A DNA stretch of 64,000 bases. Origin: Enterobacterales bacterium CwR94 (lineage in GTDB: Bacteria; Pseudomonadota; Gammaproteobacteria; Enterobacterales; Enterobacteriaceae). Below the pieces are notes generated by a model. That model worked only from the letters and a program-made list of their open reading frames with translations, was not told the origin of the DNA and did no database searches. The stretch covers positions 62,001 to 126,000 of the forward strand of contig KZ478067.1 of NCBI GenBank assembly GCA_002837195.1, given 5' to 3'. The position numbers and the translations under genes are program-made. Below, one piece after another: positions 52,641-61,562 of this stretch (position 1 is its first letter; every line of letters starts with the position of its first letter).

Positions 52641-54114
52641 AACGCTGGTGATTGGCGCTGGATTTGGTGGGCTGGCACTGGCTATTCGTTTACAAGCCGC
52701 CGGTATCCCCACGCGCATTTTAGAACAACGCGACAAGCCGGGTGGCCGCGCCTATGTGTATCAGGACCAGGGATTTACCTTTGATGCCGGTCCAACGGTC
52801 ATTACCGACCCCAGTGCGCTCGAAGCCCTGTTCGAGGTGGCGGGACGCAATATGCACGATTATGTGACCTTACTGCCCGTTCGCCCTTTTTATCGTCTGT
52901 GCTGGGAGTCGGGGCAAACCTTTGATTACGATAATGATCAAGCCGCGCTGGAGGCGGAGATCCGCCGTTTTGCTGCCGAAGATGTGGCCGGTTATCAGCG
53001 CTTCCTCGCCTATTCGCGCGCGGTATTTAATGAAGGCTATTTGAAATTGGGCACGGTGCCGTTTCTTGCGTTTCGCGACATGCTCAGCGCTGCGCCGCAG
53101 CTCATCCGCCTGCAGGCCTGGCGCAGCGTGTATGACAAGGTGGCCGAGTTTATTCAGGATGATCACCTGCGCCAGGCCTTTTCTTTTCACTCATTATTGG
53201 TTGGCGGTAATCCTTTTGCCACATCGTCAGTGTATACCTTGATTCATGCACTGGAGCGTCAATGGGGCGTCTGGTTTCCTCAGGGAGGCACCGGCGCTTT
53301 AATTAACGGATTAGTAAAACTGTTCACCGATTTAGGCGGCAAGATGGAGCTGAATGCCAAAGTGGAACACTTCACCACGCAAGGCCATCGCGTGACGGGC
53401 GCGCAACTGGTGGATGGACGCTATTTTCCCTGTCGGGCGCTGGCGTCGAATGCCGATGTGGTACACACCTATCAGCACCTGCTGGGGCAGCATCCGGTCG
53501 GCGCGGCGCGCGGCAAAAAACTGGCCGCCAAACGCATGAGCAACTCGCTGTTTGTGCTCTATTTTGGTCTCAATCAACCCCATGCGCAGTTAGCGCATCA
53601 TACCGTGTGCTTTGGCCCACGTTATCGCGAGTTGATTGAGGATATCTTTCATCATGATGGCCTGGCAGATGACTTTTCGCTGTATTTGCATGCGCCGTGC
53701 GTTACCGATCCTTCTCTCGCCCCACCGGGATGTGCCAGCTTTTATGTGCTGGCACCGGTGCCGCATTTAGGCACCGCCAATCTTGATTGGGCAGTCGAAG
53801 GGCCGCGTTTACGGGAGCGTATTTTTGACTGGCTTGAGGCGCATCAAATGCCAGGATTGCGCAGCCAGTTGGTCACGCATCGTATTTTCACCCCGTTTGA
53901 TTTTCGCGACGAACTCAGCGCCCATCAGGGCTCGGCCTTTTCACTGGAGCCGATCCTTACGCAAAGCGCCTGGTTTCGCCCGCATAACCGCGACAGCCAA
54001 ATGGCCAATCTCTATTTAGTCGGCGCAGGAACCCATCCCGGTGCCGGTATTCCCGGGGTTATTGGTTCAGCGAAGGCGACCGCCTCGCTGATGATAGAGG
54101 ACAGAGATCGATGA
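52633..54114 (+). CDS. crtI: Phytoene desaturase CrtI
   Basis: A 493-residue FAD-dependent enzyme, the length of Pantoea CrtI. N-terminal VIGAGFGGLALAIRLQAAG then KPGGRAYVYQDQGFTFDAGPTVI, and C-terminal LYLVGAGTHPGAGIPGVIGSAKA are diagnostic. It introduces four double bonds into phytoene to give lycopene. The ATG at 52633 is chosen because it starts the FAD motif; upstream in-frame codons belong to crtY. It overlaps crtY by 8 bases and crtB by 4. Confidence 0.97.
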   Translation: MNETLVIGAGFGGLALAIRLQAAGIPTRILEQRDKPGGRAYVYQDQGFTFDAGPTVITDPSALEALFEVAGRNMHDYVTLLPVRPFYRLCWESGQTFDYDNDQAALEAEIRRFAAEDVAGYQRFLAYSRAVFNEGYLKLGTVPFLAFRDMLSAAPQLIRLQAWRSVYDKVAEFIQDDHLRQAFSFHSLLVGGNPFATSSVYTLIHALERQWGVWFPQGGTGALINGLVKLFTDLGGKMELNAKVEHFTTQGHRVTGAQLVDGRYFPCRALASNADVVHTYQHLLGQHPVGAARGKKLAAKRMSNSLFVLYFGLNQPHAQLAHHTVCFGPRYRELIEDIFHHDGLADDFSLYLHAPCVTDPSLAPPGCASFYVLAPVPHLGTANLDWAVEGPRLRERIFDWLEAHQMPGLRSQLVTHRIFTPFDFRDELSAHQGSAFSLEPILTQSAWFRPHNRDSQMANLYLVGAGTHPGAGIPGVIGSAKATASLMIEDRDR

Positions 54115-55061
54115 GTAGCACACTGTATGAACACGCTTCCCAATCGATGCGTCAGGGATCGAAAAGTTTTGCCAGCGCGTCGCGACTGTTTGATGCCACC
54201 ACGCGACGCAGTACTCTGATGTTGTACAGTTGGTGTCGCCACTGTGACGACGTGATTGATGGGCAAGCGCTGGGCAGCACACCAGAGCCGCTGACGCCGG
54301 GTGAAGCCTGCGCGAAATTGCAGATGCTGGAGAGCCAAACCCGCCAGGCTTATGCGGGCGTGGCTCTGTCAGAACCGGCATTTGCCGCCTTTCAGGAAGT
54401 GGCGCTGCGCCATGACATCCCCGCTGCGCTGGCCTTTGCGCATCTGGAGGGCTTCGCCATGGATGTGCGCCATCAGCAGTATGAGACGCTGGATGACACC
54501 CTACGCTACTGTTATCACGTTGCAGGCGTCGTGGGATTAATGATGGCTCATGTGATGGGCGTGCGTTGCCCACGCGTGCTGGATCGGGCCTGCGATTTAG
54601 GATTGGCCTTTCAACTGACCAATATCGCTCGCGATATTGTTGATGATGCTCAAGCTGGACGCTGCTACCTGCCGCGCGAATGGTTACAGGAAGAGGGCCT
54701 GACGCCGGAGACTCTGGCTGCAGTGGAACACCGACCTGCGTTGTCCCGACTGGCTTGCAGACTGGTTGCAACGGCTGAGCCTTACTATGCCTCGGCGCGC
54801 ATGGGGCTACAGGGTTTACCGCTGCGCGCCGCGTGGGCGATTGCGGCGGCCCACGGGGTGTACCGTGAGATCGGCGTTAAAGTGCGGCTGGCGGGCGAAC
54901 ACGCCTGGGATCGCCGTCAAGGCACGCGCAAAAGTGAGAAACTGGTGCTGGTGTTGTCAGGCGCGGCGCACGCCCTCAGTTCTCGCGTGAAGCCGGTGGT
55001 GCCTCGCGATCCGCAGTTGTGGCAACGTCCCGATCACCTTCTCGTCGCGCACGCAGCGTAG
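54111..55061 (+). CDS. crtB: Phytoene synthase CrtB
   Basis: A 316-residue trans-isoprenyl synthase of the squalene/phytoene group: SKSFASASRLFD, YSWCRHCDDVIDG (first Asp-rich site, about residue 43), HHVAGVVGLMMAHVMG and LGLAFQLTNIARDIVDDAQAGRCYLP (second site, about 170). It joins two geranylgeranyl diphosphates to phytoene. The 3' end converges on and overlaps crtZ by 86 bases, as in Pantoea clusters. Confidence 0.97.
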   Translation: MSSTLYEHASQSMRQGSKSFASASRLFDATTRRSTLMLYSWCRHCDDVIDGQALGSTPEPLTPGEACAKLQMLESQTRQAYAGVALSEPAFAAFQEVALRHDIPAALAFAHLEGFAMDVRHQQYETLDDTLRYCYHVAGVVGLMMAHVMGVRCPRVLDRACDLGLAFQLTNIARDIVDDAQAGRCYLPREWLQEEGLTPETLAAVEHRPALSRLACRLVATAEPYYASARMGLQGLPLRAAWAIAAAHGVYREIGVKVRLAGEHAWDRRQGTRKSEKLVLVLSGAAHALSSRVKPVVPRDPQLWQRPDHLLVAHAA

Positions 55062-55503
55062 CCTGCAGCGATTCAATCGACGGCGAGTACAGAAAACCAA
55101 ACGAGACGCAGCCTTGACGTCCGCGCACCGCATGATGCAGGCGGTGCGCCATATACAAACGCCGCAAATAGCCGCTGCGCGGCACATAGCGAAACGGCCA
55201 GCGCTGATGCACTAAGCCATCATGCACCATAAAATAGAGCACGCCATACAGCGTCATGCCCGTCCCTATCCACTGTAAAGGCCAGATACCCGCTGCGCCG
55301 AGTGCAATCAGCGCGATCGCCACCAGCGCAAATACCACCGCATAGAGATCGTTACGCTCAAACGCCCCGTGGCGCGGTTCATGGTGGGAAGCATGCCAGC
55401 CCCATCCCCAACCATGCATAATGTATTTGTGGGTCAGCGCCGCGATCATCTCCATTGCCGCCACTGTCACTATTACAATTAGCGCGCTCCACACTGCGGT
55501 CAT
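54976..55503 (-). CDS. crtZ: Beta-carotene hydroxylase CrtZ
   Basis: A 175-residue integral membrane di-iron hydroxylase. The histidine boxes are all present: HKYIMHGWGWGWHASHHEPRHG (about residues 26-47), FMVHDGLVHQRW (about 91) and HRLHHAVRG (about 118). It hydroxylates both rings of beta-carotene to give zeaxanthin. Length and sequence agree with CrtZ of Pantoea ananatis (175). GGAGG stands 4 bases before the ATG. It lies on the opposite strand to crtEYIB. Confidence 0.96.
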   Translation of the reverse strand: MTAVWSALIVIVTVAAMEMIAALTHKYIMHGWGWGWHASHHEPRHGAFERNDLYAVVFALVAIALIALGAAGIWPLQWIGTGMTLYGVLYFMVHDGLVHQRWPFRYVPRSGYLRRLYMAHRLHHAVRGRQGCVSFGFLYSPSIESLQATLRARREGDRDVATTADREAPPASREN

Positions 55504-55662
55504 TTCGCCTCCATTGGCCGGTTGCCTGTTGTCACTTCAGTGTAGTCGGCATCCAACAAAAGACGGCCGTAATGTGCGGCGGGCATCCTGCATACCTTAA
55601 CAAATGCGTGCGAATGCCTTATCCTGCCCGCGCAGCAAAAAACCGTTAACCGAGGGGATGTA

Positions 55663-55770
55663 ATGAACTGGCAAAAAATGGGAATGATTACCCTGTTTCT
55701 GATTATGTCGTTGGGCGGCGTGGGCGGCCTGATGCTGGTCGGTTATACCGTGATACTGCACTCACGCTAA
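55663..55770 (+). CDS. Unrecognised small membrane protein (35 residues)
   Basis: A 35-codon gene starting MNWQKMGMITLFLIMSLGG. Residues about 7-30 form one glycine- and leucine-rich membrane segment and the end is HSR. GAGGGG lies 5-8 bases before the ATG, and a 7-bp hairpin stands just after the stop. It fills the gap between crtZ and idi on the opposite strand to both. No family is recognised. A good ribosome site, a clean hydrophobic segment and a fitted downstream hairpin make a real gene likely, but no function can be given. Confidence 0.65.
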   Translation: MNWQKMGMITLFLIMSLGGVGGLMLVGYTVILHSR

Positions 55771-55772
55771 AA

Positions 55773-55790
55773 GACAGGCATCAGCCTGTC
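55773..55790. terminator. Hairpin between the small protein gene and idi
   Basis: GACAGGC/GCCTGTC with a 4-base loop between two converging genes; no T-tract. Confidence 0.5.
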
Positions 55791-55799
55791 CTGGCGTGC

Positions 55800-56333
55800 T
55801 TATTGCGCCGCCACAAAACGGGCGAACTGTGCGGGAATGCGTGAAAAGGTGTGTAAGAACCAGGGCGTAAAGCGTTCAGGATGCGCACGCATTTCAGCGT
55901 CAATACTCGCCAGTGAAGCATAACGCCATCCCTCGGCTTCTTGCGGATTCGGTGTCGGCAATGCATCGCTGATGGCGAAATAAACATGCCCGTATTCGTG
56001 TTCAATCAGTCCATTGCCCATTTCCAGCTTGTAACTTAACTGGAACACCGGTTGTAACGGGATCTGCATTCCCATCTCTTCAAAGAGACGCCGCTCTGCC
56101 GCATCTTGCGTAGCTTCCTGCGGCCACGGGTGCCCACAGGTGGTGTTGCTCCATAACCCACCGCAGTGATACTTATCCAATGCGCGCTGTTGCAGCATCA
56201 GTTGATGTTGTGAATTAAAGACGTACACCGTGATGGCCCGGTGCAACAATCCCTTCTCGTGAACTTCCAGCTTTTCCATGCGACCCGTCGGCCGATCCTG
56301 CTGATCGACCAGAATCACTTCAATGGCAGACAT
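55800..56333 (-). CDS. idi: Isopentenyl-diphosphate isomerase, type 1
   Basis: A 177-residue Nudix-fold enzyme: GLLHRAITVYVFNSQHQLML, NTTCGHPWPQE (catalytic Cys about 67), a Nudix-like stretch AAERRLFEEMGM and EHEYGHVYF (catalytic Glu about 115). It interconverts isopentenyl and dimethylallyl diphosphates and so feeds CrtE. GAGGAG lies 5 bases before the ATG. In Pantoea agglomerans-type clusters idi sits right after crtE; here it stands beyond crtZ on the same strand as crtZ. Confidence 0.95.
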   Translation of the reverse strand: MSAIEVILVDQQDRPTGRMEKLEVHEKGLLHRAITVYVFNSQHQLMLQQRALDKYHCGGLWSNTTCGHPWPQEATQDAAERRLFEEMGMQIPLQPVFQLSYKLEMGNGLIEHEYGHVYFAISDALPTPNPQEAEGWRYASLASIDAEMRAHPERFTPWFLHTFSRIPAQFARFVAAQ

Positions 56334-56537
56334 AGCAACTCCTCAACATGCTCTTCTCTATTTTGGCACATCCTCAGCAGGTTTCACGGTACAATTTTAG
56401 GCATGCGTCGCCATGCCATAAAGAATGGACTGTTAAGGTATAGAATAAAGCATCCGTCATACCGTTGCGTAACCCAGGCCCGTTGAGAAACACTCGGTGC
56501 GCTCGGCTTCCTTTGCGCTTATTAAGGTCAATCCACA

Positions 56538-57059
56538 ATGAATATCGCCGCCCTGCCCGATACCCAGCCATACCGTCTTTCTCCCGCCCGTCAGGAAGAT
56601 GTCGCCCCCGTCGCTACATTGTTACAAGCCAATACCGCCAGCCAGGGGGGCGCACTGAATGGTGAGTTTCCCGACGCAAAAGTGGCGCAGATGCTGCTGG
56701 GGCAAGGTGCGTATGCCGTGGTCGCACGCCGTGAAGACCAGGTGGTTGGCGTGCTGTTTAGTACCACTTCGCTGGCGGCCGCGCCGGCGGTCATCAAAGA
56801 TATGCTGGCTGCCTGGCCTGCGGGTAAGCAGTGTTGGATCTACGGTCCGGCCTGCGTCAGTGCCTCCGAGCGTGGCCGCGGATTATTAACCTTGTTGTAC
56901 GCTGCCTTGCGTCAGCACTATGGCGCAAAGCCGCCCGTTTTGTTTATCAATGCCACCAATGAAAGTTCACGGCGTGCCCATGAGCGGCTGGGCATGCACC
57001 GGGTCGCCGACTTCACTTCCGGCGGGCAACAATTGCAGGTGTATACCAGTCTGGCCTGA
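56538..57059 (+). CDS. GNAT-family N-acetyltransferase
   Basis: A 173-residue acetyltransferase. YGPACVSASERGRGLLTLLYAALRQH (about residues 110-135) holds the acetyl-CoA pyrophosphate loop (R-G-R-G-L), and INATNESSRRAHERLGMHRVADF gives the C-terminal GNAT motif. The substrate is unknown. AAGG lies 10 bases before the ATG. It converges with the chemoreceptor gene. Confidence 0.85.
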   Translation: MNIAALPDTQPYRLSPARQEDVAPVATLLQANTASQGGALNGEFPDAKVAQMLLGQGAYAVVARREDQVVGVLFSTTSLAAAPAVIKDMLAAWPAGKQCWIYGPACVSASERGRGLLTLLYAALRQHYGAKPPVLFINATNESSRRAHERLGMHRVADFTSGGQQLQVYTSLA

Positions 57060-57065
57060 GACGTC

Positions 57066-57089
57066 CTGCCAGCGCGGGCACGCTGGCAG
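57066..57089. terminator. Hairpin between GNAT gene and chemoreceptor gene
   Basis: CTGCCAGCG/CGCTGGCAG, 9 bp with a 6-base loop, in the 40-base gap between converging genes. Confidence 0.6.
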
Positions 57090-57099
57090 AAACCACCGG

Positions 57100-58998
57100 C
57101 TACAAACGAAAACCGGCCACCACCTGTTCAAGCTGAATGCTTTGCGCCTGCATGGCCTGTGCCGCTGCGGAGACCTGCTCCACCAACGCCGCGTTTTGCT
57201 GCGTGGTGCTGTCTAACTGCGTAATAGCCTGGTTTACCTGTTCAATGCCCATACTCTGCTCACGGCTGGCAGACATAATCTCCGCCATCAAGGTCGTGAC
57301 ATTGCTGACCCCTTGCGTCAGTTCATGCATGGTCTCCCCCGCTTCACTGACCAGTTGATGCCCGGCGTCAATATTGGCCACCGAGGCCTCAATCAGCAGT
57401 TTGATTTCACGCGCGGAATTGGCCGAACGCTGCGCCAGATTACGCACTTCTGCCGCCACCACCGCAAAACCGCGCCCCTGCTCTCCGGCACGTGCGGCTT
57501 CTACCGCAGCATTAAGTGCCAGGATATTGGTCTGGAAAGCAATGCTGTCAATCACACCGATAATATCCACGACTTTACGCGAGGAACGATTGATTTCGCC
57601 CATCGTGCTCACCACCTGCTGCACCACCTGCGAGCCTCGTGCCGCCACTTCCGAGGCTTCTCCTGAGAGGTGATTAGCGTGGGTGGCGTTGTCAGCGTTC
57701 TGCCGCACGGTGCCGGTAAGCTCTTCCATCGATGCTGCCGTTTGCACAATGGCGCTGGACTGACTTTCCGTGCGCGCGGAGAGATCGTTATTGCCACTGG
57801 CAATCTCGCGCGACGCCGCCGTGATCGCATAAGCACTCTCGCCAACCTGGCGCATCAACCCTTGCAGGTGGGCGATAAACTGATTAAAACTTTGCGCCAC
57901 CGCGTTAAATTCCGGGCTGTTACTGGCTGGCAAGCGCTGTGTTAAATCAGCCCCGCCGCTGGAGAGCGCCTGGATATTGGTATTTAACTGATGCATGCGG
58001 CGCATCATGTTACGCACAAAGCCCAGTAGCACCACCAACAACACCAGCGCTAACGGGATCTGCACCGCACCAAGGCGCGTAAGCATGGCATGGGTTTTCT
58101 CCGTCAGCAGACTGCTGGGCACATCGGTGGCTAAAAACCACGGACTGCCCGCGACAGGCTGTAAAAACAGCGTATGTTCACCGTCATCACTTTCAAAGGT
58201 GGTTTGCCGCAGCGTCTGCGCGGAATTAACCGCCAGCAACGGGCCGAGGGCATCCCTTAACGGGCCTTTGCGTTCCTGCAGCTTTTGCAATTTCGGGGCG
58301 GCATCGACCAGCGACGCATCTCCCACCACTTTCCCATCCGCTTCAACAATCAACACCTGGCCGCCCACTTTCTCGCCCATCTCTTGCGCCAACTGATTGA
58401 AGAAACCCAGCGTGACATCAATGGTTGCCACACCCCATACTTTGCCGTCGCGCCAGATAGCCATGGCGCAGTTTGTACGCGGTTGCGGGCTGGCAGCATC
58501 CTGGTAGGCCGGAGCCCAGGCACAGGCTCCTTTCGGTGCGGCCATACCGGCTTTGTACCAGCTCTGCTCGTAATAATTGGGGGCTTCGGCTGAATTCCAG
58601 TAGGTGTTGACCTGTAACTGGTTACTGCTGTCGCGGGCAAAGAAGGTGCTGAATTTGTCCTGCGCGGGATCGCGCTGACGGGGTAACGGCCAGACGCCGC
58701 CGCCAAACACGTTGGCATCCTGATACTGGTTCACCAGGGCAGGCAACAGGCTATCAATCGCCGTGCTGTCAACCGCACTGACAGCCTCGGTTATCGAGCG
58801 CTGCTGCGCCTGGACGCGGTTCATCTGTTCGGCAATGCGCGACGCCAGCACATCCACCTGATAGCGCACCAGTTTGCCTTCACTCTCTGCCACCTGCGGT
58901 GCCACGAAGCGATTAATAACAAAAACGGTGATCAGCAGTAACACGACAAAGAAACCGATAATCGACAGCGTAAAACGCGACTGTGTGGTTCTGAACAT
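57100..58998 (-). CDS. Methyl-accepting chemotaxis protein with periplasmic dCache-type sensor
   Basis: A 632-residue transmembrane receptor: TM1 at about 8-30 ([18 protein letters not shown]), a large periplasmic sensor (about 31-315, with [14 protein letters not shown] and [10 protein letters not shown] of a dCache-like domain), TM2 near 320-340, a HAMP region, and the long helical signalling domain with the tip [51 protein letters not shown]. It has no C-terminal NWETF-like CheR/CheB tether. The start at 58998 follows GGGGTG; the longer frame from 59058 would run into the sigma-28 promoter. Ligand unknown. Confidence 0.93.
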   Translation of the reverse strand: MFRTTQSRFTLSIIGFFVVLLLITVFVINRFVAPQVAESEGKLVRYQVDVLASRIAEQMNRVQAQQRSITEAVSAVDSTAIDSLLPALVNQYQDANVFGGGVWPLPRQRDPAQDKFSTFFARDSSNQLQVNTYWNSAEAPNYYEQSWYKAGMAAPKGACAWAPAYQDAASPQPRTNCAMAIWRDGKVWGVATIDVTLGFFNQLAQEMGEKVGGQVLIVEADGKVVGDASLVDAAPKLQKLQERKGPLRDALGPLLAVNSAQTLRQTTFESDDGEHTLFLQPVAGSPWFLATDVPSSLLTEKTHAMLTRLGAVQIPLALVLLVVLLGFVRNMMRRMHQLNTNIQALSSGGADLTQRLPASNSPEFNAVAQSFNQFIAHLQGLMRQVGESAYAITAASREIASGNNDLSARTESQSSAIVQTAASMEELTGTVRQNADNATHANHLSGEASEVAARGSQVVQQVVSTMGEINRSSRKVVDIIGVIDSIAFQTNILALNAAVEAARAGEQGRGFAVVAAEVRNLAQRSANSAREIKLLIEASVANIDAGHQLVSEAGETMHELTQGVSNVTTLMAEIMSASREQSMGIEQVNQAITQLDSTTQQNAALVEQVSAAAQAMQAQSIQLEQVVAGFRL

Positions 58999-59044
58999 CT
59001 GCACACCCCGGAAAAGTAGAAAAAGCAGGATTGCCTGATCCGGG

Positions 59045-59071
59045 TTAACGGCGCGCAATGGCCTTTCTTTA
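59045..59071 (-). promoter_or_regulatory. Sigma-28 (FliA) promoter of the chemoreceptor gene
   Basis: On the minus strand TAAAGAAA, an 11-base spacer and GCCGTTAA match the flagellar sigma-28 consensus (TAAAGTTT-N11-GCCGATAA) with few changes and the right spacing. It is about 47 bases before the ATG at 58998 and supports that start. Confidence 0.85.
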
Positions 59072-59430
59072 GGTGAGCAAAATCACATTGCAGGAAGATA
59101 ATTTCGCGGTGGAATTATCTGGTAAGCAGGGTTGAACAGCGCTGACGGCGGCAAGCGGAAATCCATGATATTGCGAGCCACGGGCTTAACAATGCGCCTA
59201 AAACCAAATAAATAACCTGTTGAAAAAATGCTCTTTTTTTTATCACTGCAGATTTGTAATGTGAGAATGGTTTTCCGTGTTGTTACGCTGCGCTTTTCAA
59301 ACATGAGTAAAAATGATGAGGGAAAAATAAGGGTATAGCCCAACCTTTACAAAATAATGACGGCATTCACTGCCTGCGCCGCTGATCGTGACGGGACACT
59401 CCCTCTTCCCGCACATTGCCTTTTAAGCAC
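59072..59430. other. Gene-free region between chemoreceptor and Sufu gene
   Basis: About 360 bases. An 86-codon minus-strand frame (59083-59343) has an unremarkable composition, no good ribosome site and no family likeness, and is not accepted as a gene. Nothing else stands out. Confidence 0.5.
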
Positions 59431-60543
59431 CTAAAACTCATCAGCGTCGCACACGTCCTGTCGTGGTCGAAAAATATGGCTACAGCCCTGGGCACGCAGG
59501 CGGCCAATCACGGTTTTTCCCCCCTCGGAATGGGTGGCAGCATAGTGCAGTTCGTTCGCCGTGATCGGCGTGCTCCATAACAGTTGCAGCCGATCACCTT
59601 CCACTTTAGGCAGCACGATTTGGCCTTTGTCGTCAGCTAACTCATGCGAGAGCGCAAAGCCTTCAAACCCCACCGGACAGAGCTCAGACGTTAATACGCT
59701 GCCTTCCTGCAACCAGTCAAAATGCTGCCATGGAAAGTGGGCAAATTCCGCCAGCGCCGTGGCCATGCGCAACGCATTTTCCTGGGTCATAATTTGCGCA
59801 TCAATCGCCATGGCCACTTCGGCACGACGCAATCGCGGCGCCTCTTCCGGCAAGCGGTAGTCCACCGCGGGCATCGGCCGAATCGACATGCCCAGCGTAA
59901 GGAAGTACCAAACGCCTTGATGCAGGTGCTGCGAAATCGCCATCGGTGGCCAACGTCCCTGGTCGATGGTGTAATAATTCAGGGCATTGCCATAATGGCG
60001 CTCATAGCAGGAGATCATGTCGCGCTGGAGCGCGCCCCAGCGCTGACCCTCTGTCCAGTCGCGCCAAAACTGACGATGCTGCTCCGCCAGCGCGTAATGT
60101 TTATTGGTGGAGGCCGAGCCTAACGGCGCGGTGAGCGGATTGGGTTTGATACAACTGGCGGAAAAGCTCACCTGTTGATCCTGGTACAGGCTCCAGCCGG
60201 GGATCACCGCCAACAGTTGCCCGTGATACCAAAGTGCAGCCCCTTCGTCGCCCGGCTCCCAGACAATGGTGACCCCGGCGGGATCAATCATCGGCTCCGG
60301 CTCCAGCGTACGGCAGAATTCCGCGCTCAACAGCGGAGGGATCCCCTGTTGATAGGCTTCTTCATCGGGTTCGCTGGGGGCCGGTGAGAGGTTACGCAGC
60401 CAGCATCCGCGAACCGGAAATTGCCCACGCAGCGGCTCTGTTGGCCACAGATAGAAATAAGCGGTGCGTGCATCCTGCTCAACAGTGGCTTTCAGCGTCT
60501 GTTGTTGATTAAACACTTCAGCAACCGGTAACGTAAGTGACAT
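59431..60543 (-). CDS. Suppressor-of-fused domain protein
   Basis: A 370-residue soluble protein. The C-terminal two thirds (about residue 190 on: GVWYFLTLGMSIRPMP, LAEFAHFPWQHFDWL, GFEGFALSHELADDKGQIVLPKV, LLWSTPITANELHYA) fits the bacterial Sufu domain. An N-terminal stretch of about 160 residues has no clear assignment (VTIVWEPGDEGAALWYHGQLLAVIPG). Bacterial Sufu proteins often act as immunity proteins to polymorphic toxins. No toxin or secretion gene is near, so that role is unproven here. GAGG stands 6 bases before the ATG. Confidence 0.82.
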   Translation of the reverse strand: MSLTLPVAEVFNQQQTLKATVEQDARTAYFYLWPTEPLRGQFPVRGCWLRNLSPAPSEPDEEAYQQGIPPLLSAEFCRTLEPEPMIDPAGVTIVWEPGDEGAALWYHGQLLAVIPGWSLYQDQQVSFSASCIKPNPLTAPLGSASTNKHYALAEQHRQFWRDWTEGQRWGALQRDMISCYERHYGNALNYYTIDQGRWPPMAISQHLHQGVWYFLTLGMSIRPMPAVDYRLPEEAPRLRRAEVAMAIDAQIMTQENALRMATALAEFAHFPWQHFDWLQEGSVLTSELCPVGFEGFALSHELADDKGQIVLPKVEGDRLQLLWSTPITANELHYAATHSEGGKTVIGRLRAQGCSHIFRPRQDVCDADEF

Positions 60544-60635
60544 AGTGCCTCAACGGTGAATTGTCGGCGGGTGATGCTTATCCGAGAGTCGTTGAGGATC
60601 GCGCGATGCACCCTACGCTGGCAACAGCATTAGTC

Positions 60636-61508
60636 TTAAATTTCACGCCCCATGCGCCGCATCGCCCGTTGATAAGCCCCACGACGCACAGCCCAGCGCA
60701 GCATCCCGGCCAGCCCTTTAACTTGCCAGCGCACCTGACGCTGTTGGGCCACGCTTAACGTTAAGCCTTGTGCCTGTTGCGCCCACCCAGGTAACAGATC
60801 GATCCCTGCACGCATCACCACATGCATCGCCAACTTGCCGGATTTTCCCGGCGGCGGCGCATTGAGCAAAATGCGCGTCACTTCGTGCGTACGTTCATCA
60901 CAACGCAGTTGCGGCTGCAACGCGGCAAAATAGGTATCAACCTCGGTCACCGTTTGCGGAACGTCCCTGGCACCCAGCGCCTCAGCCACCCAGGCCGCTT
61001 CCCGGTAGTACTGATTTTGCTCCGCCAGCGTCAGGTGTGGGTTTTTATAGCGTAGATGGGCGGCGAGAAAACTGCGCGCTTCTGCCACATGCACCCAGGT
61101 TAATAACTGCGGATCGCTGGCGGCGTAAGGCACGCCCTGATTATCCACTCCACTCACCTGCAGGTGAATACGCTTTACCCGCTCAATTAAGGTCATGGCA
61201 TCCGTGCGATTACCAAAGGTGGTGACCGCAATAAACTGGCTGGTCCGCCGTAAGCGCCCCAGCATATCGTCGCGAAAGCGCGAGTGATCCCAGACGCCCG
61301 CCAGTGCAAGCGGATGCTGCATTTGCAACAGCAATGCACTGACCCCGCCGCACAACATTGAGGTGAAATCCCCATGTACCCGCCAGATGACAGAATCAGG
61401 GCCATACAAACCGGGATCGCCTTCCGGCTGCGTAATATCAAATTCCTGTAGTGAAAGCCCATTCACCGCAAACACGCGGCGTTCAACGCGCTGGCGCAGC
61501 CACTCCAT
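60636..61508 (-). CDS. MpaB/DUF2236-type oxygenase
   Basis: A 290-residue protein of the oxygenase MpaB family (DUF2236): YGPDSVIWRVHGDFTSMLCGG, LLLQMQHPLALAGVWDHSRF, and LLTWVHVAEARSFLAAHLRY with His residues that would hold haem. Family members are haem-dependent oxygenases of secondary metabolites; the substrate is unknown. It follows bglX by about 55 bases, after a hairpin, and precedes the Sufu gene by 92 bases. AAGG lies about 10 bases before the ATG. Confidence 0.85.
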   Translation of the reverse strand: MEWLRQRVERRVFAVNGLSLQEFDITQPEGDPGLYGPDSVIWRVHGDFTSMLCGGVSALLLQMQHPLALAGVWDHSRFRDDMLGRLRRTSQFIAVTTFGNRTDAMTLIERVKRIHLQVSGVDNQGVPYAASDPQLLTWVHVAEARSFLAAHLRYKNPHLTLAEQNQYYREAAWVAEALGARDVPQTVTEVDTYFAALQPQLRCDERTHEVTRILLNAPPPGKSGKLAMHVVMRAGIDLLPGWAQQAQGLTLSVAQQRQVRWQVKGLAGMLRWAVRRGAYQRAMRRMGREI

Positions 61509-61532
61509 CTTGCCGCCTTATTTGAGGGGAAA

Positions 61533-61556
61533 GGGTCGCTTCAAAGGAAGCGACCC
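61533..61556 (-). terminator. Terminator of bglX
   Basis: GGGTCGCTTC/GAAGCGACCC, a 10-bp perfect stem with a 4-base loop just after bglX, followed on the minus strand by TTTCCCC. Confidence 0.75.
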
Positions 61557-61562
61557 GGTCTT

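Noticed and set aside
59083-59343. 86-codon minus-strand frame between the chemoreceptor and Sufu genes
   Set aside because: Composition and residue pattern do not look coded, and it runs into the end of the sigma-28 promoter region.
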